Assembly: GCF_003148685.1 (NCBI RefSeq)
Contig: NZ_QGGR01000008.1
Location: 301,110 to 365,109, forward strand
DNA: 64,000 bases
Direction of reading: 5' to 3'
Source: Actinoplanes xinjiangensis
GTDB lineage: Bacteria > Actinomycetota > Actinomycetes > Mycobacteriales > Micromonosporaceae
Shown here: positions 33,302-41,634 of the stretch, in pieces
How the letters are laid out: the number at the start of each line of letters is the position of its first letter
Position numbering within the stretch: position 1 is the first letter of the stretch
Notes under the pieces: generated by a model
Database searches by the model: none
Seen by the model: the letters and a program-made list of their open reading frames with translations, nothing else
What the model was told of the DNA's origin: nothing
Made by a program: the position numbers and the translations under genes

Positions 33302-33894
33302 TGGTTCCCGGTGGCGATCACGTCGGCCACCATGAGCAGCGGGAAGATCCACGCCAGCGGCGCCAGGCGTGGGCGGGTGGGCCGGAGGGCGGTCCACACC
33401 GCGTACGCGCACCACAGTGACCAGCCCACGTGCATGCTCGGCATCGCCGTCCAGCCACCCGCGCGGGACGCGTCACCGAGGGTGCCGTAGAGCGCGACGA
33501 TGTCGGCCGTCCCGGGCAGCGCGAACCGGGGCGGCGACATCGGGACCGCCCAGTAGACCGGCAGCACCAGCACCATCATCGCGATCATGGTGCGGCGCAC
33601 CCGCCGGTAGACGCCGGTGTCACGCCGGAACGCCCACACCAGCACACCGACGATCACCAGGTAGTAGGCGCGGTAGAACCAGGCCGCCACGTGAGCGAGC
33701 GGGACGTGGGCGGCCAGCCACTGATTGACCGGCAGCGTGATGTCCAGATGCAGGGTCCGCTCGATCGACTGCAGGGTCAGTGCGTTGCCGGTGGCCGCCG
33801 CATGATCGCGGCCCATCAGGCTGTGTAGCCACGTGAACACCACGAACCAGGCCAGCAGGCCGGCCACCTCGGCGATCTTCCGGCGCCGCGACAT
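33157..33894 (-). CDS. PAP2-superfamily membrane phosphatase (inositol-phosphoryl-lipid type)
   Basis: The 245-residue integral membrane protein has six predicted helices. The PAP2 signature segments are AMPSMHVGWSLW (with catalytic His) and GNHYVLDIVGSVLL (second His plus Asp). A MSPPRF stretch precedes them, as in the PAP2_3/aureobasidin-resistance-like branch that acts on lipid phosphates. ATG 33894 is chosen; a start at 33959 would add a basic stretch without gain. The start region is weak in ribosome-binding sequence. Its 3' end overlaps the hydrolase gene. Confidence 0.88.
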   Translation of the reverse strand: MSRRRKIAEVAGLLAWFVVFTWLHSLMGRDHAAATGNALTLQSIERTLHLDITLPVNQWLAAHVPLAHVAAWFYRAYYLVIVGVLVWAFRRDTGVYRRVRRTMIAMMVLVLPVYWAVPMSPPRFALPGTADIVALYGTLGDASRAGGWTAMPSMHVGWSLWCAYAVWTALRPTRPRLAPLAWIFPLLMVADVIATGNHYVLDIVGSVLLVCAAIGLTALLPRPGSPSPPTSRPGSARVNLGAPPG

Positions 33895-33994
33895 CAGTCG
33901 AGGTGCCGGCGGGGGACGGTGTCGAACACGGCGCGGCGGGCTTCGGGCACGCCTCACCATAGACGAGCCATCGACGGGCTTGATGGGCGAGCAA

Positions 33995-34018
33995 AAGCGT
34001 AACCAATGGGTTACGCTT
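33995..34018. promoter_or_regulatory. Perfect palindrome, probable ArsR operator
   Basis: AAGCGTAACC and GGTTACGCTT (10-bp arms, exact) flank a 4-base centre. The dyad ends 5 bp before the GTG start of the ArsR-type gene, so the repressor probably blocks its own transcription start. AT-rich relative to the surroundings. Confidence 0.85.
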
Positions 34019-34023
34019 CCCGG

Positions 34024-34383
34024 GTGGACGAGGTGGCGGGCGCGATCGCTGATCCGGTGCGGCGGGAGATCCTGCTGATGCTGCGCGACGAGCCGCTGTC
34101 GGCCGGGCAGATCGCCGGGCGGTTCGCGATCAGCCGGCCCGCGGTCAGCCGGCACCTGCGGGTGCTGCGTGACGCCGGGCTGGTGCGCGACACCGCCGAC
34201 GGTCGCCGCCGCGTCTACACACTGGTCACCGGGCCTCTCGACGAGCTGGCCGGCTGGCTGGGGCGGCTGAGCCGGCCGTCCGGCTGGCAGCACCGGTTCG
34301 ACGCCCTGGAGACCGAGGTCCACCGCACCCGGCGGGAGCGGCGCCATGCCGCGCCCACCACAGCCGCAGAGGAGATCGCGTGA
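34024..34383 (+). CDS. ArsR-family winged-helix regulator (SRPBCC-linked)
   Basis: A 119-residue regulator with winged helix at about residues 5-75: DPVRREILLMLRDEPLSAGQIAGRFAISRPAVSRHLRVLRDAGLVRDTADGRRRVYTL. No metal-binding cysteine pair is visible, and coupling to an AHSA1-type gene is common for this non-metal branch. GTG 34024 is preferred because ATG 34006 lies inside the palindrome. The stop overlaps the next gene by 4 bp (GTGA). Confidence 0.9.
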   Translation: MDEVAGAIADPVRREILLMLRDEPLSAGQIAGRFAISRPAVSRHLRVLRDAGLVRDTADGRRRVYTLVTGPLDELAGWLGRLSRPSGWQHRFDALETEVHRTRRERRHAAPTTAAEEIA

Positions 34384-34877
34384 GCCCGACACCGACCGGA
34401 CGCCTGTTCGGCGACGACCTGGTCCTGACCCGTACGTTCCGTGCGCCGATCGACGACGTGTGGGCGAGCCTGACCGAGCCGGAGCGTACGGCCCGCTGGT
34501 TCGGCCCGTGGAAGGGTGACGCCGCGCCGGGCCACGCCGTCCAGGTGCAGATGTCACTGGAGGACGGCGCGCCGTGGACGGACATGACGATCGAGGCGTG
34601 TGAGCCGCCGCGCCGGCTGGCGCTGTCGTCGGTCGACGACTACGGCTCGTGGGATCTGGATCTGACCCTGACCGAGAGCGACGGGGTCACCGAGCTGCGG
34701 TTCACCCAGCACCTGACCGGCACGGAGAACGTCGGCGAGGTGGGCCCCGGCTGGGAGTACTACCTCGATGCGCTGGTCGCGTCCCGCGAGGGCCGCCCGC
34801 TGCCGGAATTCGACGACTACTTCCCCGCACAGCGGGAGTACTTCGACGCTCAGCGGGAGACGAAATCGGGCGATTGA
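34380..34877 (+). CDS. SRPBCC (AHSA1/START-like) domain protein
   Basis: The 165-residue protein has the AHSA1-like beginning VLTRTFRAPIDDVWASLTEPERTARWFGPWKG and a matching second half (TIEACEPPRRLALS, LTLTESDGVTELRFTQHLT, VGPGWEYYLDAL). The fold forms a hydrophobic cavity that binds lipids or small molecules; the ligand is not known. It is translationally coupled to the ArsR-type regulator, a pairing frequent in actinobacteria. Confidence 0.92.
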   Translation: MSPTPTGRLFGDDLVLTRTFRAPIDDVWASLTEPERTARWFGPWKGDAAPGHAVQVQMSLEDGAPWTDMTIEACEPPRRLALSSVDDYGSWDLDLTLTESDGVTELRFTQHLTGTENVGEVGPGWEYYLDALVASREGRPLPEFDDYFPAQREYFDAQRETKSGD

Positions 34878-34905
34878 GGCGGCGATTCATGGGCACCCGG
34901 CCGGG

Positions 34906-35841
34906 ATGACGATCACCGAGGCTCCGCTCGTTCAGCTCGGCCGGATGCTGGCCGCCGACGGCTATCTGTTCACCACGACCACGCCGGCCACCCACGAACG
35001 GGTGAACCGCCGGCCCGGCAACAAACAGGCGCGCGGCGTCCGCGACGTCTTCGGCTGGAGCCGGCCGTTCGGTCCCGGGGTGCTGCCCGAACCCATGGTG
35101 GCGCTGATGGACGCCGCCGGTGTGCTGGAGCGCAACGGTGACTCGTGGCGCAGCACGGTCCGGTTCTCGTCGTTCGACGGTGAACTGTTCGTGCATTCGG
35201 CGTACCCGACGACCGATCCGGACTCGGTGTTCTTCGGGCCGGACACGTACCGGATGGTCAATGCCGCGATCGCGGCCGTCGAGGCGCGGGACCGGCCGGT
35301 GCGGCGGGCGGTGGACATCGGCTGCGGCACCGGCGCGGGCGCGATCGCCGTGGCGAAACGGGCACCCGGTGCCGAGGTGGCGGGCGTCGACATCAACCCG
35401 GCGGCGCTGCGGTTCACCGAGGTCAACGCCGCGCTGGCGGGCACACCGGGGGTCCGCCCGTGCCACAGCGACCTGCTCACCGGTGTGGACGGTGACTTCG
35501 ACCTGATCATCTCGAATCCGCCGTTCATGATCGATCCGGCCGGGCGGGCCTACCGGGACGGCGGCCCGCAGGGCCACGACCTGCCACTGGCGATCCTCGA
35601 CGCGGCGGCCGGGCGGCTCGCCGAGCACGGCACGCTGGTGCTGTTCTCCGGCACCGGCATCATCGACGGCCGCGACCCGTTCCTCGACGAGGCCGCCGAA
35701 CGTCTGGCGGATTCCGGGCTCGCCTGGTCCTATCGGGAGGTGGATCCGGATGTGTACGGCGAGGAACTGGACGGGCCGGCGTACACGCACGCCGACCGGA
35801 TCGCTCTGGTGGTCCTGACCGCGAACCGGGGGCGCCGGTGA
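34906..35841 (+). CDS. Class I SAM-dependent methyltransferase with NPPF motif
   Basis: The 311-residue enzyme shows the SAM loop VDIGCGTGAGAIAVAKR (about residues 140-156), the acidic VDINPAALRF and the catalytic-site motif IISNPPFM (about residues 200-207). NPPF/NPPY is typical for enzymes methylating exocyclic amines or glutamine of protein or nucleic acid, as in HemK/RsmC/TrmN6 relatives. An N-terminal domain of about 120 residues precedes it. ATG 34906 is used (GGCACCCGGCCGGG upstream contains no good site); earlier starts would run into the preceding gene. The stop overlaps the next gene by 4 bp. Confidence 0.88.
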   Translation: MTITEAPLVQLGRMLAADGYLFTTTTPATHERVNRRPGNKQARGVRDVFGWSRPFGPGVLPEPMVALMDAAGVLERNGDSWRSTVRFSSFDGELFVHSAYPTTDPDSVFFGPDTYRMVNAAIAAVEARDRPVRRAVDIGCGTGAGAIAVAKRAPGAEVAGVDINPAALRFTEVNAALAGTPGVRPCHSDLLTGVDGDFDLIISNPPFMIDPAGRAYRDGGPQGHDLPLAILDAAAGRLAEHGTLVLFSGTGIIDGRDPFLDEAAERLADSGLAWSYREVDPDVYGEELDGPAYTHADRIALVVLTANRGRR

Positions 35842-36971
35842 CGTCGTCGGCGGTGGCCGCGGCCCGCGCGGTCGACACGTCGCGGCTCACCGTCGGGGTC
35901 GAGGAGGAGTTCCTGCTGCTCGATCCCGCGACCATGGCGAACACGCACGCCGCCACGGCGGTGGTGGAGGCGCTTCCCGCGGACGTCCGGGCGCAGAGCC
36001 GGATGGAGTTCCGGCACAGCATGATCGAGATGGTGACGCCGGTCTGCGCGAGCCTCGACGAGGCCGGCGAGCACCTGCGCCGGCACCGCCGTGCCGCCGC
36101 CGAGGCCGCCCGGACGGCAGGGGCCCGCCTGGTCGCGGTCGCGGCGACCCCGGTCGGTGAGCCGGAGCGGACCGTCACCGGCAACCCGCGGTACAAGGCG
36201 ATCGCCGAACACTACGGTCCCATCGTCGACGATCCGGCGGTCTGCGGCTGTCACGTGCACGTCGGGGTGCCCGACCGGGAGCTGGCCGTTCAGGTCTGCA
36301 ATCAGCTGCGGCCCTGGCTGCCGGTAGTGCAGGCGCTGGCGGTCAACTCACCGGTGTACGCGGGCGCCGACACCGCACATGCCAGCTGGAGGGCGATGCA
36401 ACTGGACCGGTGGCCGGGGCTGGGCCCGTCGCCGTGGCTGGCCTCGGCCGAGGACCTGGACCGGACGGTGGCCCTGGCGGTCGCGTCCGGGATGATGCTC
36501 GACGACAGCCTGATCCTCTGGCACGCCCGCCCGTCGTCGGCCTATCCGACCGTCGAGGTGCGGGTCGCCGACGTCTGCCCCACCACCGCCGACACGGTGC
36601 TGCTGACCGGTCTGGTGCGGGCCCTGGTGGCCACCGCCATCGACGACGTCGCCGCCGGGCGCTTCGCGCCGCCGATCCCGGACCATACGGTGCGTGCGGC
36701 CCACTGGAACGCCGCGCACCAGGGCCTCAGCGCCACCCTTCTGGACGTACGGCGGGAGCGCGCCCGCCCGGCCTGGGACCTGATCGCCGACCTGACCGCG
36801 GCGATCGGCCCCGCCCTGGAGCGCAGTGGTGACCGGCACACGATCGAGGCGGGGCTGGCCCGGCTGCGCGCGGAGGGCACCGGCGCGGACCGGCAGCGCC
36901 GGCTCCTCGCCGATAGCGGAGACCTGCTGTCGATGCTGGGTGTGCTGTCCCGGCAGTCGGTGGACGGCTGA
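35838..36971 (+). CDS. YbdK-type carboxylate-amine ligase (glutamate-cysteine ligase 2 family)
   Basis: The 377-residue enzyme has the GCS2 signatures LTVGVEEEFLLLDP near the N-terminus (about residues 17-30) and CGCHVHVGVPD (about 137-147). YPTVEVRVADVCPT is near residue 235. YbdK relatives make a gamma-glutamyl or other amide bond with ATP; the E. coli member has weak glutamate-cysteine ligase activity. The physiological substrate here is unknown. It overlaps the methyltransferase gene by 4 bp (GTGA), so the ArsR-SRPBCC-methyltransferase-YbdK genes may be one transcript. Confidence 0.93.
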   Translation: MTSSAVAAARAVDTSRLTVGVEEEFLLLDPATMANTHAATAVVEALPADVRAQSRMEFRHSMIEMVTPVCASLDEAGEHLRRHRRAAAEAARTAGARLVAVAATPVGEPERTVTGNPRYKAIAEHYGPIVDDPAVCGCHVHVGVPDRELAVQVCNQLRPWLPVVQALAVNSPVYAGADTAHASWRAMQLDRWPGLGPSPWLASAEDLDRTVALAVASGMMLDDSLILWHARPSSAYPTVEVRVADVCPTTADTVLLTGLVRALVATAIDDVAAGRFAPPIPDHTVRAAHWNAAHQGLSATLLDVRRERARPAWDLIADLTAAIGPALERSGDRHTIEAGLARLRAEGTGADRQRRLLADSGDLLSMLGVLSRQSVDG

Positions 36972-37008
36972 ACGTTTCGGAAGATCGACGGCGGGCATCC
37001 CGCCCGGC

Positions 37009-37236
37009 ATGACTGACGTGGTGGTGTACGAGAACGGCCCGCTGCTGCTACGCGGCGACTTCACCCTGCGCACCCCGGACGGTGAGGAGATCGATCCGGG
37101 GCGGTCGACGGTCGCGCTGTGCCGCTGCGGGAAGTCGGCGATCAAGCCGTTCTGCGACGGCACCCACAAAGCGGCCCGGTTCCGGGCGGGGGCCGGCCGG
37201 GAGACGCCGGCCCCTCGCTCAGGCGAACCCGAGTAG
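37009..37236 (+). CDS. CDGSH iron-sulfur domain protein
   Basis: A 75-residue protein with the CDGSH signature C-x-C-x2-S-x3-P-x-C-D-G-x2-H, seen here as CRCGKSAIKPFCDGTH (about residues 38-53). Three cysteines and one histidine bind a redox-active [2Fe-2S] cluster. The 18-bp overlap of its 3' end with the opposing haem-oxygenase-like gene is notable, as those two families (CDGSH and iron-containing redox enzyme) are often neighbours. A small GGCGGG-cat-CCCGCC stem lies just upstream of its ATG. Confidence 0.93.
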   Translation: MTDVVVYENGPLLLRGDFTLRTPDGEEIDPGRSTVALCRCGKSAIKPFCDGTHKAARFRAGAGRETPAPRSGEPE

Positions 37237-38232
37237 CGAGCTCTCGCCCCGCTCCCACGCGGCCAGGACGCCGGTGGCCCACATCGCGTCCAGTGCGAGC
37301 GCGCAGCGGGCGCCGAACAGCACGTCGGCGGCCCGTTCCGGCTCGGTGGCGCAGAACACCCCGCACATGTCGTGGGCGGCGACCTGCTCGTGCACCGCGT
37401 CCGCCTCGACGTGCTCGTCGTAGAACCGGGTCGCGGCGGCGTCCCCGCCGAGGCGGCGCAGGCCGTTGCCGTACGCCCGGTTGGGTCCGGTCGACGTCAT
37501 CTCGTAGGCGGCCAGGTGCCCGAGCAGCGAGCCGCGCCGGCGGCGGTGCAGGGCGAACAGCGACATCAGGTTGTTCGTGGCCAGGGTCAGCGCGGGCACG
37601 ACGTCGACGTACGCGCCGTACGTGGTGTCCAGGCCCAGCGCCGTCATGGTGTTCTTGAACAGTTCCTGGTGCATGTGCGGGGTGCGACCGTTGCCGTACT
37701 CGTCGATCTGGATCTCGATGAGTGCCGCCTTGGCGGCCCCGGCGAGCCGCGGGACGGCGAAGGTGTGCGGGTCCGCCTCGCGCAGCTGGTAGACCGAGCG
37801 GTGCGCCGCGAACTCCCGGAACTGTTCGAGGGTGGCGCGGCCGCGCAGATATCCCGACAGCGACGGCCCGTCGTCGTCCTCGGTCATCGCCACCAGTGTC
37901 CGGGCGATCTCCGTGGCGGTCGGATCCGCGGGCACCTCGTCACGGTAGGGCGCGGCGAGCGCCCGCAACGCCGTCTCGAACCGGGTCTCGGCGTCCGTGC
38001 GCAGCCGGATCAGGCTGGGCTCCCACTCCCAGGCGTCGTCGACGCCGTCCCATCCGCGGTAGGCCAGCTCGTACATCACGAACAGGCTGAGCTGAAGATC
38101 CTCGTCACGCAGGGCCGCGGTGGGGTCCTGGTCGCCGGTCGCGAACCGGATGGGGGCGAGGTCGTGCGGCGCGTGGGTGAGCGCGGTGAGCAGTGCGGCT
38201 GAGGCGGGGCCGCGGGCGGAGGGCGGTTTCAT
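37219..38232 (-). CDS. Iron-containing redox enzyme family protein (haem-oxygenase-like fold)
   Basis: A 337-residue, mostly helical protein. Segments ALIEIQIDEYGNGRTPHMHQELFKNTM and FYDEHVEADAVHEQVAAHDM place acidic and histidine residues where haem-oxygenase-like diiron oxidases bind metal (E, E/H and H-x3-H patterns), and SLFALHRRRRGSLLGHLAAYEMTS is typical of the family. The reaction is unknown; relatives cleave or desaturate small molecules. ATG 38232 is used, but no good ribosome-binding sequence precedes it. It is convergent with the CDGSH gene, and the two may act together in iron-dependent redox chemistry. Confidence 0.85.
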   Translation of the reverse strand: MKPPSARGPASAALLTALTHAPHDLAPIRFATGDQDPTAALRDEDLQLSLFVMYELAYRGWDGVDDAWEWEPSLIRLRTDAETRFETALRALAAPYRDEVPADPTATEIARTLVAMTEDDDGPSLSGYLRGRATLEQFREFAAHRSVYQLREADPHTFAVPRLAGAAKAALIEIQIDEYGNGRTPHMHQELFKNTMTALGLDTTYGAYVDVVPALTLATNNLMSLFALHRRRRGSLLGHLAAYEMTSTGPNRAYGNGLRRLGGDAAATRFYDEHVEADAVHEQVAAHDMCGVFCATEPERAADVLFGARCALALDAMWATGVLAAWERGESSLLGFA

Positions 38233-38323
38233 GCGCCGGAGAATGCCCCGGCGCGGCACGGATATGCGCCGGGTCACTGCCGAAGACGCACAGGTCCGGC
38301 GCCCGGGTGCCGACTGGTTGCAC

Positions 38324-39724
38324 ATGACGACCGGCAGGATCTGGGTTTTTCTCGGCGGGGCGACGTCCGCAGTCACCGGGCTGGTGATGACGTACGGCAC
38401 GACGGTGGGCGACGTGCTGTACATGATCACCTACGTGACGATGTGCGTGATGGCGTGGATGGCCGTGGCCCGGATCGGAGCCGGGCCGGACCGCCGCCCG
38501 TGGGCGCTGGTCGCCACCGCGCAGGTGCTGTGGCTGACCGGTGACGCCATCGAACTCGCCTACTTCTACCTGGCCGCGGCGGTGCCCCCGGTGGGTCTGG
38601 CCGACGCGTTCTGGCTGGCCGGATACCCCCTGCTGGCGGTGGCCCTGACGATGATGGCCCGGCGCCGGGCGCCACGTCAGCTGCGCAGTGCCGTGCTCGA
38701 CGGCCTCACCCTGACGGTGGCCGCCGGCCTGGCCAGCTGGCAGTTCCTGATCCTGCCGGTGCTCGGCACCGGGTTCAGCCTGGCCGAGTCGATCGTGCCG
38801 CCGCTCTACCCGATCGCCGACGTGGCGCTGCTCGCCGGTGTGCTGTTCATCGCCCTGTCCCCCGGTGGCCGTGGCACCCCGACCCGTCTGCTGCTCGGCG
38901 CCGTCGGGCTGTACCTGACGATCGACATCTCCTACAACGTGCTGCCGCTGTTCCTCGAGTACGACGTCGTGGCCCGGATCGGCCCGCTTATCATGCTGGG
39001 CAACGCGCTGCTCATCGCGGCCTGCCTGCACCCGGACCGGGCCGAGCTGACCCGTCCGGGCCAGCGGGTGAACGTGCTGCACCCGTCGCGGGTGCTCTTC
39101 CTCGGCCTGGCGTTCCTGACCGCGCCGACGCTGAGCCTGCTCCAGTCGGGCGTCGACCGGAACTCGGTCATCGCCCTGGCCGCCACCGCGCTGAGCACCG
39201 CGTTCGTGCTGACCCGGTTCACCATCGCGGTCCGTGAGCAGGAGCGGGCCCAGGCCCAGCTCGCCCACCAGGCCCGCCACGACCCGCTGACCGGGCTCGC
39301 CAACCGCAGCGTGCTCAGCGACGAACTGGAGCGCCCCGGCCCGGTCGCGGTGCTCTACCTGGACCTGGACGGGTTCAAGGAGGTCAACGACACGCACGGC
39401 CACGAGGCCGGCGACCTGGTGCTGTCGACCGTCGCCGGGCGCCTGTCCGCGGCGGTGCGGGCCACCGACCTGGTGGTCCGCCTCGGTGGCGACGAGTTCG
39501 TGCTGCTCTGCCCCGGCCTGCCGCAGGCCGAGGCGATCGGGCTGGCCGAGCGGGTCCTCGCCGACGTGGCCCAGCCGATCACGTTCCGCGGGACGGTCCT
39601 GGACATCGGCGCGAGCATCGGCATCGCCGCGGACGCGCCGGACCGCGACGTGCTGCGCAGCGCTGACATGGCCATGTACGAGGCGAAGAAGCAGGGTCGT
39701 GGCCGCTGGGTGCTTGCTGCCTAG
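38324..39724 (+). CDS. Membrane GGDEF protein (diguanylate cyclase)
   Basis: The protein has eight or nine transmembrane helices (about residues 5-285) followed by a GGDEF domain with VRLGGDEFVLL (about residue 385). ARHDPLTGLANRSVLSDEL begins it and VLYLDLDGFKEVNDTHGHEAGDL is the metal-binding stretch. It should make cyclic di-GMP. No EAL domain follows. Start is uncertain: ATG 38324 lies directly before the first helix, ATG 38264 is possible, and ATG 38231 has GGAGGG 8 bases upstream but shares CATG with the opposing start. A 466-residue product results from 38324. Confidence 0.88.
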   Translation: MTTGRIWVFLGGATSAVTGLVMTYGTTVGDVLYMITYVTMCVMAWMAVARIGAGPDRRPWALVATAQVLWLTGDAIELAYFYLAAAVPPVGLADAFWLAGYPLLAVALTMMARRRAPRQLRSAVLDGLTLTVAAGLASWQFLILPVLGTGFSLAESIVPPLYPIADVALLAGVLFIALSPGGRGTPTRLLLGAVGLYLTIDISYNVLPLFLEYDVVARIGPLIMLGNALLIAACLHPDRAELTRPGQRVNVLHPSRVLFLGLAFLTAPTLSLLQSGVDRNSVIALAATALSTAFVLTRFTIAVREQERAQAQLAHQARHDPLTGLANRSVLSDELERPGPVAVLYLDLDGFKEVNDTHGHEAGDLVLSTVAGRLSAAVRATDLVVRLGGDEFVLLCPGLPQAEAIGLAERVLADVAQPITFRGTVLDIGASIGIAADAPDRDVLRSADMAMYEAKKQGRGRWVLAA

Positions 39725-39827
39725 GCGACGCCCATCGTATGCGTCTGATCACTGACAGTACGTATCCGGTGGGCGCTCGCCGTCTCTGGAAGCTGAGCCC
39801 GATCCACCCGCCCGTGAAGGAGCGATC

Positions 39828-40013
39828 ATGGCCGCGACCCGGGCGGACCTGCTGGAGGTCCGCCACCACGACGACCGCGTCAGCCGGTACGAGCAGGTCA
39901 CCTACTGCGTCTGGGTGGGTGGGGTGACCATCTACCGCGACGGCGCCGAGATAGCCCGGCACGACGACGTCCTCGGTGCGATGGCCCTGAAGCGGGCCGC
40001 CGGGAGCCACTGA
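39828..40013 (+). CDS. Small soluble protein of unknown function
   Basis: A 61-residue protein (MAATRADLLEVRHHDDRVSRYEQVTYCVWVGGVTIYRDGAEIARHDDVLGAMALKRAAGSH) with a good ribosome-binding sequence AAGGAG seven bases upstream of ATG. The composition is ordinary and beta-rich. No family is recognised. A hairpin-prone GCCGGCCGGGCCGGC sequence lies just after the stop, before the convergent TetR gene. Confidence 0.6.
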   Translation: MAATRADLLEVRHHDDRVSRYEQVTYCVWVGGVTIYRDGAEIARHDDVLGAMALKRAAGSH

Positions 40014-40049
40014 GCCGGCCGGGCCGGCAGCGCCCGGAGAAGGTCTCCT

Positions 40050-40607
40050 TCAGGCCAGCAGCGCCTGGAGACGGGCGAGCACCGCGTTCTGGATCTCCTT
40101 GAACGTGCGGCGCTCGCCCTCGGCGACCCACAGCGCGAACGACGTGCGGAAGACGGTCACGCCGGTCTCGGCGGCGAGGGCCGCGCTGGCCGCGTCGACA
40201 CCGCGGGCGGTCAGCGCCCGGGTCAGCGCCACCGCCAGCGACGACATCTTGAGCAGCTCGCGCTCCTGCAACGCGTGGTTGGCCGCGATCACCGACTGGC
40301 GGGCGCGCGACCAGGGCCGGCGCTCCTCGGGAAAGAGGCCGGCCGCGCCGTCGAGGGCTCCCACGATCAAGGTCATCGGATCGTCGGCCTGATCCGGCAG
40401 GCCACCGAGGAACACCCGCTCGAACTCGTCGCCGTCGACGAAGAGCACCTCACGCTTGTCGGCGAAGTGGCGGAAGAAGGTGCGCTCGGTCAGGTCGGCG
40501 GCCGCCGCGATCTCGGCGACGGTCGTCCCGTCATAGCCCTGGGTGAGAAAGAGGCCGAGTGCCGCATCCCTGAGGCGCTCGGAAGCGCCGCCCTGCCATC
40601 TCCCCAT
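40050..40607 (-). CDS. TetR-family transcriptional regulator
   Basis: A 185-residue regulator with the N-terminal helix-turn-helix at about residues 10-55 (LRDAALGLFLTQGYDGTTVAEIAAAADLTERTFFRHFADKREVLF), a good TetR match. The C-terminal ligand domain has the MftR-like GDEF...ERRPWSRARQSVIAANHALQERELLKM pattern. ATG 40607 is preferred since starts further upstream overlap the operator. It probably represses itself and the divergent NAD-dependent oxidoreductase. Confidence 0.93.
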   Translation of the reverse strand: MGRWQGGASERLRDAALGLFLTQGYDGTTVAEIAAAADLTERTFFRHFADKREVLFVDGDEFERVFLGGLPDQADDPMTLIVGALDGAAGLFPEERRPWSRARQSVIAANHALQERELLKMSSLAVALTRALTARGVDAASAALAAETGVTVFRTSFALWVAEGERRTFKEIQNAVLARLQALLA

Positions 40608-40620
40608 GGCCCCCATCATA

Positions 40621-40671
40621 GTGATGTCAGAAGCTGACATCACGGTGTAGTGTCATGTCAGTTACTGACAT
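40621..40671. promoter_or_regulatory. Two TetR-type operator palindromes
   Basis: First: GTGATGTCAG - AAG - CTGACATCAC at 40621-40643, a perfect 10-bp dyad. Second: ATGTCAG - TTA - CTGACAT at 40655-40671, a 7-bp perfect dyad. They share the same half-site ATGTCAG, with centres 31 bp apart, and lie between tetR and the divergent SDR-type gene, so both can be controlled. Confidence 0.9.
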
Positions 40672-40698
40672 CACCTGCGTCACTGGAGGAGGCACGCC

Positions 40699-41613
40699 AT
40701 GCGCGTGTTCGTCACCGGAGCCACCGGATGGATCGGCTCACACACCGTCGACGAGTTGCTGACCGCCGGCCACCAGGTCGTCGGGCTCGCCCGCACCGCC
40801 GCCGCCGAGGCGGCACTGCGGGTCAAGGGCGCGGATTCGCTGCGTGGCGACCTCGACGACCCGGGCGCGCTGCACCGCGGCGCCGAGCACGCCGATGCCG
40901 TCGTCCACCTGGCCAACAAACACGACTGGGCGAATCCGGCCGAGTCCAACCGGGCCGAACGGGCCGCCGTGGAGACTCTCGCCGAGGCGCTCACCGGCTC
41001 GGACCGGCCGTTCGTTTTCGCCTCCGGTCTCGCCGCGCCGGCGCTGGGCCGCCCGTTGACCGAAAGTGATCCGTCCCCGTTCAGTGGCCCGGACGCACCG
41101 CGCGGCGGCGCCGAGAATCTCGCCTTCGAGTACGCCGAACGCGGTGTCCGTGCCATCGCCGCGCGATTCGCCCCCACCGTGCACGGCGCCGGCGACCACG
41201 GTTTCATCGCCCTGCTGGTCGCCGCCGCCCGCCGCACCGGCATCTCCGGCCACGTCGGTGCCGGCACCTCGGCGTGGTCCGCGGTGCACGTGCACGACGC
41301 GGTTCGCCTGGTCCGGCTCGGTCTGGAGCGCGCACCGGCCGGCACCCGTCTGCACGCGGTGGCGGAGGAGGCGGTGAGCACCCGGGACATCGCCGAGTCC
41401 ATCGGCCGCTACCTGAACGTGCCGGTCAAGCCGGTCGCCCCGGAGGACGCGGTGGAGCACTTCGGTTTCCTCGGCCGCTTCTTCGCGCTGGACATGTCCG
41501 CGTCGAGCGCCGTCACCCGGGCGGCCTTCGGCTGGGAACCGGCCGGCCCCACCCTGGCCGAGGACCTGGCCGCCGGCGCCTACGCCCACGCCGGGATCGC
41601 CGGACCCCGGTAG
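40699..41613 (+). CDS. NAD(P)-dependent extended-SDR oxidoreductase
   Basis: The 304-residue protein has the Rossmann motif TGATGWIGSH (residues 6-15). AVVHLANK and PFVFASGLAAPALG follow, where the usual Y-x3-K catalytic pair is not found at the expected place (ENLAFEYAERGVRAIAARFAP provides a Tyr but no Lys at the right spacing), so it may bind cofactor without classical SDR catalysis. The closest relatives known to me are TetR-linked SDR proteins of unknown substrate. GGAGGA at 40685-40690 is a good ribosome-binding site 8 bases from ATG. Confidence 0.85.
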   Translation: MRVFVTGATGWIGSHTVDELLTAGHQVVGLARTAAAEAALRVKGADSLRGDLDDPGALHRGAEHADAVVHLANKHDWANPAESNRAERAAVETLAEALTGSDRPFVFASGLAAPALGRPLTESDPSPFSGPDAPRGGAENLAFEYAERGVRAIAARFAPTVHGAGDHGFIALLVAAARRTGISGHVGAGTSAWSAVHVHDAVRLVRLGLERAPAGTRLHAVAEEAVSTRDIAESIGRYLNVPVKPVAPEDAVEHFGFLGRFFALDMSASSAVTRAAFGWEPAGPTLAEDLAAGAYAHAGIAGPR

Positions 41614-41634
41614 ACGCCCGGGCCGGGGAGCCGC

